Assembly: GCF_001553785.1 (NCBI RefSeq)
Contig: NZ_LOJP01000001.1
Coordinates: 475,334-539,333, forward strand
Reading direction: 5' to 3'
Origin: Actinoplanes sp. TFC3
GTDB lineage: Bacteria; Actinomycetota; Actinomycetes; Mycobacteriales; Micromonosporaceae
DNA: 64,000 nucleotides
The notes under the pieces are model-generated. The model saw nothing but the letters and a program-made list of their open reading frames with translations, searched no databases and was not told the origin of the DNA. Below, piece by piece: positions 7,497 through 15,900 of the stretch. How positions within the stretch are numbered: the first letter of the stretch is position 1; each line of letters opens with the position of its first letter. Position numbers and translations under genes: made by a program.

Positions 7497-10400
7497 CTAA
7501 AGATTGCGCACCCGGATGTTGCGGAACTCGATCAGGTCGGTGTCGCTGTGGTTCTGCAACCCGATGTGGCCGCGCAGGAACTGCCGCAGGTCGGTCGGCG
7601 GGTCCCCGGCTCGCGAGGACTGCTTGCCGGGGGTGTTGTCGAACTCGTTGATCACCTTGCCGTTGCGGATGATCGTGTAGTGCTGCCCGGCCGCGCGGAT
7701 CTCGTAGTTGTTCCAGACGTTCTTCGGCGTCGCCCCGGCCGCGGAGATCGGCTGCGGGTCGAAGTTGTAGACCGAGCCGGTCTTCTGCACCTCACCGGTC
7801 TCGCCGTCATAGATCTGGATCTCATGACCGCAGTAGATGGCCACCCATGCCTGCGAGGTACGCGCCGAGCCCACCGTGGCGCAACTACCCGGCGGACGCT
7901 GTTCCAGCGGGGTACGCGGATCGGGGAAGCGGATGAACACCCCGCTGTTGGCCCGCGCGTCGCCCGGCGCGATGTCCTTGAACTGCAGCTTCACCGAGAA
8001 GTCGGCGAACTCGCGGGTGTGCCAGAGCATGCCCAGCCCACCGGCGGAACGCAGAGAACCGTCGCTCTGGAGGCTGAACGAACCCGAAGGCGCCTGTTCC
8101 CAGCCGAGCAGCGAGGCCGCGGTGCCGTCGAACAACGGCTCGTACCCCTGGTAGCCGTCCCGGCCGATCGGCGAGGACGCCGCGGCGCGGGTCAGCGTGC
8201 CCTTCTGCCGCTCGGTCAGCGGCAGCGTGCTGACCACCGTGGTGACGTGCCGGACGAAGCTGTCGTGGTCGGGCCAGGTGCTCTCGTCGTCGATCAGGTC
8301 GTTGATCGTGCAGCCGCCCCCGGCGTTCAGGTTGGGCACCCCGGTGTCGGTGTCGCCGATGAAGACGGTGGCGTGGTCGTCGGAGACGGTGCAGCCCACG
8401 GTCAGGGTGGTCGTGACGGTGGCCTTCTCGCCGTCGGCGTAGGTGACGGTGTGCTTGACGGTGAAGGTGCCGGTGCGGGCGTACGTGTGCCGCGGATCCG
8501 CCTCGGTGGAGGTCGACCCGTCACCGAAGTCCCAGCTGTGGCTGACCCCGCCGGAGCGCGAACCGGTGAAGGCGTACGTCAGCGGCTTGTTCTGCACCGC
8601 AACCGCGTTCGCAGCCGGCACCGGGGTCGCCGGGCCGCCGGTGTAGCTGACCTTGAGCAGCTTCTGCGACGGGCTGAGGCTGAAGAAGCCGCTGCCGTAG
8701 TCCAGCAGGTAGAGCGCACCGTCAGCCCCGAACTTGGCGTCCATCCAGGACTGCAGCTTGGTGTCCCCGCCGCCGGCGGGCAGGATCGCGCGCAGCGACT
8801 CGGCGAACGGCGGTGGCGACTGCGCCGGCACCCCGGCCGGGTCGACGGTGACCGCCACCCGGTTGTTGGCGTTGGACTCGTCACCGATGAACCACTTGTC
8901 GTCCCAGTAACGCGGCCACGCCCCGGCGGTGCCGGCCGGCACCCGGTCGTAGTGGTACGTCGGGCCCGACATCACGGCCTGACCGCCACCGCGCAGGTAG
9001 GGCTGGGTGTATGTGGCGTCAGCGGCGTTGTAGGTCGGGACGCCACTGCCATCGGCGCGCGGTGGGAACACCGGGCCGCCACCGTCGGGCGAGTACCAGA
9101 TCATGTTGTCGCGCGCGGGCGGGATGTCGACCAGCCCGGTGTTGCGCGGCGACTCGTTCTTGAGGTTGTTGCAGTCGTACCAGCCGGTCAGGACCGTGGC
9201 GTCGGTGCTGCTGCGGTCGCGGTACGGCTGGCGGTTGCCCATGCAGTACGGCCAGCCCTGGTTGCCAGCCGAGGTGAGGATCGTGGCGGTCTCGTACTTG
9301 GCCGGGCCCAGCGCCGGGCTGGGCGAGGAGGCGTCGGGGCCGACCCAGCCGGCGGTCAGCCACTGCTTCTCCTCGTCGATCTGCAGGCGCGCGATGTTGC
9401 GCACCCCCATCACGTAGATCTCGGGGCGGGTCTTCGCGGTGCCCTCCGGGAACAGGTTGCCCTGCGGGATCGTGTACGTGCCGCCGGCCTCCGGGTGGAT
9501 GCGGATGATCTTCCCGGCGAGGTCGTTGGTGTTACCCGAGGTACGCCGCGCGTCCTGGAACGAGGTGCCCGCGTACTCCTTGGTCCAGTTGTTGCCGGAG
9601 TAACCCGACGAACCCTCGGAGGAGTTGTTGTCACCCGAGCCGACGTACAGGTTGCCCTTGGCGTCGAAGGCCATGCCGCCCCCGGCGTGACAGCAGCTGT
9701 GGATCTGCACCGGGAACTTCAGCAGGTCCTTGCGGGAGGCGACATCGATCGCGCCACCGGAGTACGTGAACCGGCTGATCGTGCGCTGCCCGATGCGCTT
9801 CTCGCGGTCGATCGAGTCGTGCGGCATCCAGTAGATGTAGAGCCAGCCGTTCTCGGTGAACCTGGGGTCCGCGACGATGCCGAGCAGGCCCTCCTCGTTC
9901 TTGACCAGTTCGTCGCCACTGCCCCGGTTGCCCATCACCGGCAACGTGGTCAGCAGCTTCACCTGCTTGGTGGCCGGGTCATAGGAGTGGATCGTGCCGC
10001 AGCCCAGGCCCACGTCAGGGTTGCTCCAGCCGACGATCGGACCGCTCGGGCAGGCCGCCTTGCCGACGTAGAAGATTGTGCCGCCCGGCGCGACGGTGAG
10101 CCCGTGCGGCTCGCCGATCTGGTCGAGCCGGCCGCTCTGGTTGGCCGCGGTCAGCCGCTCGGTCTTGTAGTTGGCGGCAATGGTGGCCTGGCAGTCACCG
10201 CGGACCAGGCCGGCGGTCCAGTTCAGCGCGCCCGCCAGGTGCTTGCGGAAGGCGTCCTCGGCGTAACCCGCGGCGGTGTGGCCCATGCCGGTGTAGAAGG
10301 ACCGGCCGCCCTCGTAGTCGCGGCACCAGGACACCGGGTGGAACGCGCCGTTCGCGCCGGGACCCGGGTCGTAGTGGCGTTCCTCGACCTGCGCGACGGT

Positions 10401-11393
10401 GTGCACCGCGCCGATCGGGTTGGGATCCCAGTTGTACCAGCGGTCGCTGCGCGTGACGGTCAGCGGCAGGTCCCGGGTCGCGGGGTGCTGACGGTCCAGC
10501 ACGTCGACGACGGCCCGGTTGACCGCTGGCGGCGGCGGGGTGGTGACCGCACCGGTGAACAGCCGCAGGTCGGCGAGCTGGGTGAGCGGCTCCCCGCTGT
10601 TGGCGGTGATGGTGAGCCGGAAGAACTTGTACGTCGCGGCGGCGGCCAGGGTGAAGCGGCGCGTCTGGAAGCGCTCGGCGAACACCTCACCGGTGCGCCG
10701 GTCCACATCGGTCCAGTTCTGCCCGTCGGGTGAGCCCTGCAGCGTCCAGTCCCTGGGGTCGCGCCCGGCGGAGTCGTTGGCCGAGGTCAGCGCGTACCCG
10801 GTGACGGCCTTCTCGGCGGCCAGCTCGAAGGTGACCCAGGCGGTCGGGGTGCGGGCGAGCCACTTGGTGTTCGCGTCGCCGTCGGTCAGCTTGGTGGCGA
10901 CCTCGTTCGGCGGGTTCTCGCCGCTGGCGCTCACCTTGGCCACCGGTTCGGCGTTGGGGATCGCACCCGCCGGGCGGGTGCCGATCAGCCCGGTGAACCA
11001 GGCCGAGTCGAGCTGGGCCTTGGCCGCGTCACCGATACCGAGGAAGCCGTTGCCCGCCTTGACGTAGTTCTGCAGGGCGGTTTCCTGGTCCCGGGACAGG
11101 CTCGCACCGGTGGCGGACAGGAAGACCACGGCTCGGTAGCCGGCCAGGGTGGTGGCGGAGAAGACCGCGGGGTCGCTGGAGGTGGTGACCGGCACGCCGG
11201 CCGAGGCGCCGAGTTCCTTGACGGCTGCGGTGGCCTCGGTGACCGGGTCCTCCTGCTGGGCCGCCGGGCCGTGGAACACCAGCACGCCGGGCGTCGGTGC
11301 CGCCGTTGGTGCGGCGGCAGCGGGCGTTGACGGCGCCGCGATCAGGCCTGTCGCGAGTGTGAGCGCTGCTGCTGCGGCGATTCTTCGTCTCAT
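7497..11393 (-). CDS. Giant secreted ThuA / discoidin / sugar dehydrogenase / PKD / DUF1080 protein
   Basis: 1298 residues with a Sec signal peptide (MRRRIAAAAALTLATG, cleaved near AAAA). Order of domains: a ThuA-like (class I glutamine-amidotransferase-like) fold at about 35-400, interrupted by an F5/8-type discoidin domain at about 150-280; a glucose/sorbosone-dehydrogenase-like beta-propeller at about 420-910 (GEPHGLTVAPGG, GLLGIVADPRF, CCHAGGGMAFD, GDNNSSE, DLAGKIIRI); a PKD domain at about 920-1000 (HSWDFGDGS, HTY); the 75-residue module shared with the cupredoxin protein; and a C-terminal DUF1080/3-keto-disaccharide hydrolase domain (LFDG, NSGVFIRFPDP, WNNYEI, HIGLQNH). It plausibly oxidises or processes sugars outside the cell. 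The ATG at 11393 overlaps the upstream TGA (ATGA), showing coupling with the oxidase gene. Confidence 0.88.
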   Translation of the reverse strand: MRRRIAAAAALTLATGLIAAPSTPAAAAPTAAPTPGVLVFHGPAAQQEDPVTEATAAVKELGASAGVPVTTSSDPAVFSATTLAGYRAVVFLSATGASLSRDQETALQNYVKAGNGFLGIGDAAKAQLDSAWFTGLIGTRPAGAIPNAEPVAKVSASGENPPNEVATKLTDGDANTKWLARTPTAWVTFELAAEKAVTGYALTSANDSAGRDPRDWTLQGSPDGQNWTDVDRRTGEVFAERFQTRRFTLAAAATYKFFRLTITANSGEPLTQLADLRLFTGAVTTPPPPAVNRAVVDVLDRQHPATRDLPLTVTRSDRWYNWDPNPIGAVHTVAQVEERHYDPGPGANGAFHPVSWCRDYEGGRSFYTGMGHTAAGYAEDAFRKHLAGALNWTAGLVRGDCQATIAANYKTERLTAANQSGRLDQIGEPHGLTVAPGGTIFYVGKAACPSGPIVGWSNPDVGLGCGTIHSYDPATKQVKLLTTLPVMGNRGSGDELVKNEEGLLGIVADPRFTENGWLYIYWMPHDSIDREKRIGQRTISRFTYSGGAIDVASRKDLLKFPVQIHSCCHAGGGMAFDAKGNLYVGSGDNNSSEGSSGYSGNNWTKEYAGTSFQDARRTSGNTNDLAGKIIRIHPEAGGTYTIPQGNLFPEGTAKTRPEIYVMGVRNIARLQIDEEKQWLTAGWVGPDASSPSPALGPAKYETATILTSAGNQGWPYCMGNRQPYRDRSSTDATVLTGWYDCNNLKNESPRNTGLVDIPPARDNMIWYSPDGGGPVFPPRADGSGVPTYNAADATYTQPYLRGGGQAVMSGPTYHYDRVPAGTAGAWPRYWDDKWFIGDESNANNRVAVTVDPAGVPAQSPPPFAESLRAILPAGGGDTKLQSWMDAKFGADGALYLLDYGSGFFSLSPSQKLLKVSYTGGPATPVPAANAVAVQNKPLTYAFTGSRSGGVSHSWDFGDGSTSTEADPRHTYARTGTFTVKHTVTYADGEKATVTTTLTVGCTVSDDHATVFIGDTDTGVPNLNAGGGCTINDLIDDESTWPDHDSFVRHVTTVVSTLPLTERQKGTLTRAAASSPIGRDGYQGYEPLFDGTAASLLGWEQAPSGSFSLQSDGSLRSAGGLGMLWHTREFADFSVKLQFKDIAPGDARANSGVFIRFPDPRTPLEQRPPGSCATVGSARTSQAWVAIYCGHEIQIYDGETGEVQKTGSVYNFDPQPISAAGATPKNVWNNYEIRAAGQHYTIIRNGKVINEFDNTPGKQSSRAGDPPTDLRQFLRGHIGLQNHSDTDLIEFRNIRVRNL

Positions 11394-12484
11394 TGAGCCG
11401 GCCCTCCGTGGTCGTGGGTTTCCGGAGCCTGCTGAGCGCTGGTGCCGTGCACGTGACCCCGGAAGCGGTCGATGGCCTCCTGCGCGCCCGGTGGCATGCT
11501 GCCGTCGGCGTTGCGCACCAGGAAGACGCCGGCCATGCCGCCGTCGGAGTGGGTCTGCACGTGGCAGTGGTACATCCAGGCGCCGGGGCCGACGCCCTCG
11601 CCGGCGAGCACCTGGAAGCCGAACGAGCTGCCGGGGTTGAGGTCCTTGTTGTCCACCGGGATGCTGGGGTCGTTGGGCCCCTCGAGCATCCCGGTGCGGT
11701 TGTCCACCCAGCGGTGCGCGTGCAGGTGGAAGGTGTGCAGGGTGTTGCCGTGCCCGATGGCCACCCACTCGACGCGCTGGCCCAGGTTGGCCTCGAACAT
11801 CGGGGTGTTGGGCGCCACCTTGTTGTTGATGAGCATGTCGTGGAAGACCACGGTGAACTGCTTGTCGGGCAGGATGTCGCCGCGGCGGCGCACGATCAGG
11901 GCGCCGTACAGGCCGCGGGCGACGCCGAGGGTGCCGTGCTCGGTGCCCATCGCGTGGTCGTGGTAGTGCCAGTATCCGGCGCTGCCCGGCATGAACCGGC
12001 GCCCGGCCGCCGCGGTCATCTCGTGTGAGCGCCACACGTAGGTCCGGGTCTCGCCGGGGTTGTTGTACGAGGCGTTGAACGGCGAGCCGTCGGAGCCGAC
12101 GCTGTAGTCCACGCCGTGCGGGTGGATCGACAGCCGCTGGTCGGTGGTGTTGACCAGGGTGATCTCCAGGGTGTCGCCCTCGTACATCTCCAGGGCCGGG
12201 CCGGGCACGGTGGCCTTGCCGCGTTCGAAGCCGTAGCCGTACAGGTTGCCGGGCAGCGCCTCGGCGTAGATGGTCAGCTTCTGCACCGCCCCGGCGGCCC
12301 GCGCCGCGCTGTCGTGCCCGGTCAGCGCGATGGCGGCGGGCACCGTCAGACCCAGCGCCCCGGTCGCGATCAGCGAGCGCCGCGACAGCCCGCCGCGAGG
12401 TGTGCCAACGTTGTCATCGGCCGTGTTGCCGGCGGCCGTGTTACCCATGGCCGTGTTGTCAGAGGCCGTGTTGTCAGAGGCCAT
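11390..12484 (-). CDS. Two-domain multicopper oxidase (small laccase-like), Tat-exported
   Basis: 364 residues with two cupredoxin domains. Copper ligands are visible: HPHG (His121, His123), HYHDH (His173, 175, 177), HTFHLH (His250, 253, 255) and HCHVQTHSDGGM (His306, Cys307, His308, His312, Met317), so the type 1 and trinuclear sites are complete. A twin-arginine signal (SRRSLIATGALGLTV) at about 34-50 fits export of a folded copper protein. The first 25 residues are an odd low-complexity run built on the repeat SDNTA/GNTA, encoded by near-identical 15-base units. A His-rich tail (ETHDHGG) ends the protein. Family members oxidise phenols or metal ions with O2. It heads a four-gene operon with a giant sugar-dehydrogenase protein and a blue-copper protein, suggesting it is the terminal oxidase of an extracellular electron path. 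Confidence 0.9.
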   Translation of the reverse strand: MASDNTASDNTAMGNTAAGNTADDNVGTPRGGLSRRSLIATGALGLTVPAAIALTGHDSAARAAGAVQKLTIYAEALPGNLYGYGFERGKATVPGPALEMYEGDTLEITLVNTTDQRLSIHPHGVDYSVGSDGSPFNASYNNPGETRTYVWRSHEMTAAAGRRFMPGSAGYWHYHDHAMGTEHGTLGVARGLYGALIVRRRGDILPDKQFTVVFHDMLINNKVAPNTPMFEANLGQRVEWVAIGHGNTLHTFHLHAHRWVDNRTGMLEGPNDPSIPVDNKDLNPGSSFGFQVLAGEGVGPGAWMYHCHVQTHSDGGMAGVFLVRNADGSMPPGAQEAIDRFRGHVHGTSAQQAPETHDHGGPAQ

Positions 12485-12600
12485 GCGTCTCCATCCGTGG
12501 TCGCCGCGCCAGGCAGCGCACGCATCGATCCAACCCGATCTGACGCGCCGTCTGTCCGGTAGCTCAGCGTCATCGAAGCTCCCGGCGGCCGCGTCCCAAA

Positions 12601-12645
12601 ACTTTCGTCAGTCGACATCAATCTATGTTTGGAATCGACAAAAGT
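12601..12645. promoter_or_regulatory. Imperfect inverted repeat in the oxidase/GH2 divergent promoter region
   Basis: ACTTTCGTC at 12601-12609 is mirrored by GACAAAAGT at 12637-12645 (8 of 9 positions), about 120 bases upstream of the oxidase start. The surrounding 419-base gap between the divergent genes (12485-12903) is notably more AT-rich than the genes. No operator family can be assigned. Confidence 0.35.
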
Positions 12646-12741
12646 GAAGCTCTACAGGGGAATCAGCCCACCCCCGCTGTGCGCTATTTGGGCAGTTCAT
12701 GACGGCTACCCGACCGTACGTGGTGGCTGCCGCCCGTCTCG

Positions 12742-12755
12742 TGGAAGCGCTCCCG
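12742..12755. promoter_or_regulatory. CebR-like operator upstream of the GH2 gene
   Basis: TGGAAGCGCTCCCG matches 12 of 14 positions of the cellobiose-sensing CebR operator TGGGAGCGCTCCCA known from Streptomyces. Its first 13 bases are identical to the site before the GH9 cellulase at 61649. It lies about 150 bases upstream of the GH2 start and 258 bases from the divergent oxidase operon, so it could control either. Confidence 0.6.
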
Positions 12756-12903
12756 GCGCGGTTACCAGCGGCTCCGTAACGGTGATCTTGTGTAGTGGGG
12801 ACGGTACGGGGGCGTGTCATAGGTGACTGAGGGTGGCGAGAGTTGACAGGAGCGCGCGTCATTGATTGTGTTCGATGCACGTGCTTACCGACGGGAGCCC
12901 CCG

Positions 12904-15900
12904 ATGTCGTGGATCTCCGCAGCCGCCGTTGCGGCCGTGCTCGCCCTCCCAGGACAAGTTCCCGCAGCGGCCGCCCCGGCTGCGGCGCCGGCCGGGCCGC
13001 GAACGGCCGCCGAGGTGTACCAGTACCTGGAGAACCCGCAGCTCACCGGCGAGGGCCAGGAGGAGCCGCACGCCGACCTGCGGCCGTACCCCGATGCCCG
13101 GTCCGCGGCCGCCGACGTCACCAGCCATGACGCGCCGAACCCGGAGGTGCGCTCGCTCAACGGCGACTGGCGGCTGAAGATCTACGACCGGCTCGACGAC
13201 GTGCCCCCGCAGTTCCACGACGCCGGGTTCGATGCCGCCGCGTGGCCCACCGCGAAGGTGCCGCACACCTGGCAGTCGGACTTCATCGACCACCCGATGT
13301 TCCGCAACATTCCCACGGACATCGTCCCGGACGACCCGGCGAAGGTCCCGCATGACATCAACCCGACCGGCGCCTATCTTCGGACGATCGATCTGCCCAG
13401 GAACTGGTCCGGTTCCCGGGTCTTCCTGCGCTTCGAGGGTGTGACCAGCAACTACCTGGTCTGGGTCAACGGCGCTTACGTCGGCTACGACCAGGGCGGC
13501 TATACGCCGGCGGAGTTCGACGTCACCGAGCGGCTGCATCCGGGCCGCAACAGCCTCGCCGTGCAGGTGCACCGCTGGGGGTCCGGGGCCTACCTCGAGG
13601 ACGTCGACCAGTGGCGCTACAGCGGCATCTTCCGCGACGTGTGGCTCTATCGCACCCCTCAGACGCGGCTGCGCGACGCCTACCTGACCACCCACGCATC
13701 GACGCTGAGCGCGCGGGTGGACGTCGCGGGTGCCGCCGGCGATTTCACGGTACGAGCAAGCTTGCGCGACGCCAAAGGCCGCAATGTCACCACAGCCAGC
13801 GCCCGCACCGGCCCCGGCCGCGTCACGCTCACCGCCCCCGTGGCGAACCCCCTGCGGTGGAGCGCCGAGGAGCCGAACCTCTACACGCTCGTGCTGCAAC
13901 TGCTCGACAGCCGAGGCAAAGCCGTGCACACCACCGCGCAGCCCGTCGGTTTCCGTGACATCGAGGTGCGCGACCGCCAGATCCTCGTCAACGGCAAGCG
14001 CATTCTGATCAAGGGCACCAACCGCGCCGAAACCGATCCGGGCACCGGCCGCCACGTCACCCTCCAGGCCCAGCGCGACGACGTGTTCCTCATGAAAAAG
14101 CTGCACCTCAACGCCGTACGGACATCGCACTATCCCTCCGATCCTTATCTTTACGACCTCGCCGACAAGCACGGTCTGTGGATCGATGACGAGGTCGACA
14201 TCGAGACGCACAACCGCGAGTCGTGTCCCTCGGTCTGCCTCGCCGACCGCCCGGAGTGGCAGGCCGCGTTCGCCGACCGGTTCCGCGCGATGGTCGAGCG
14301 CGACAAGAACCACCCGAGCGTCATCTTCTGGGACACCGGCAACGAAGCCGGCCTCGGCGCCGCGCACTACGCGATGGCCGCCTGGGCCGATGCCAACGAG
14401 CCGACCCGGTTGCTCTACCACCAGTCCAACAGCCCCGACGGCGACGCCCCGTACGCCGATGTCGACGGCCCGCGCTACCCGACCCCGGCCCGGCTGGAGA
14501 ACCGCACCCTCACCAGCAGCAAGCCGATTGTGATGGGCGAGTACGCCCACGCCATGGGCAACGGCCTGGGCAACTTCGACCAGTTCTGGGCCCTGGCGCG
14601 CAAGTACCCGTCGATGCAGGGCGGCTTCATCTGGGACTGGGCCGAGCAGAACCTGCGCCAGCCGCTGGTGGTCACGCCCGACTCGGCGAACGGCATCCAG
14701 AGCTTCTTGGTCGGTAAGCCCGGCACCGCACCCGGGCATCGCGGGCAGGCGATCAAGTTGTCCAGCCTCGATGACTTCGTCGACGTCTTCCGCGACAAGC
14801 GCCTCGACCTGACCGGCCCGCTCACCCTCGACACGTGGGTGCAGCCGGGGGAGTGGGCCGGCAGCTTCCCGATCCTGACCAAGGGCCAGGCGTACGGCCT
14901 GCAGATGACCGACCGCGACACGCTGGAGTTCCGCGTCGACGGCACCAGCGTCACTGCGGACGTACCCGCCGATTGGTACGGCGCCTGGCATCGCCTCACC
15001 GGTGTCTACGACGGCACCGCCGTACGCCTGCTCATCGACGGCACGCAACGGGCCACGGCCCCGCGCAGTGGCCCGGTCGACGCCGGATTGTGGGAAGTGA
15101 ACCTGGGCCACAACGCCGAAACCCAGCAGGACAACGATTTGTGGAATGCCCGGCTGGGCCGCGGGCTGATCGACGACGCCCGCATCTACGCCAGGGCGCT
15201 GACCCCGGCCGAGCTGAGCACCGGCCTGGCCCGCGATGCCGTGCTGGCGTTGAACTTCGACACCTACCAGCGCCGCGGTGACTTCCTCAGCCTCGGCATC
15301 AGCCTGTCGGGCACCGACGGCCTGGTCGGCTCGGACCGCTACGTGCAGCCCGAGACCACCGAGATGGCCTGGGCGCAGGCCCCGATCCGCTTCACCCGCA
15401 CCGGCGACACCATCACGGTGCACAACGAGCAGCAGACCGGCGCGTTCGCCGTCACGCTGCGCTGGAAGCTCACCGAGCAGGACCGTACGTTGCGCAGCGG
15501 CAGCCGCAAGGTCCGCCTCGAACCCGGCGCGACCTACGAGCTCAAAGGTGTTTCCAAGCCCGCGAACCCGGACGACCGCGAGCGGTTCCTGAGTGTTTCC
15601 GCGGCCAGCGACACCGATCACGCGTGGGCCCGGCGCGGCTGGATCGTCGGGTGGGACCAGTTCGCAGCCGGCGGGCACGCCGTTCCCGGCATCCTGCCAC
15701 CGCCGGTCGCCGGGGCGCCGGCGCTGACCACCAGCGGCGAGCGGATCACGGTGTCCGGCAACGACTTCACGTACCGCTTCGACGCGGGACAGCTCACCTC
15801 GATGCGTGCGTCCGGGCGTGAATTGCTGCACGGCGCCCCGGCGCTGGACGTCTATCGGCCGCCGACGAGCAACGAGACGTACGACTGGGGCACCGACGAC

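Noticed and set aside
7497..12035. A 1512-residue open frame joining the giant protein to a long Arg/Pro-rich N-terminus
   Set aside because: The part upstream of 11393 overlaps the multicopper oxidase gene in another frame and has no coding character of its own; the signal peptide begins at 11393.
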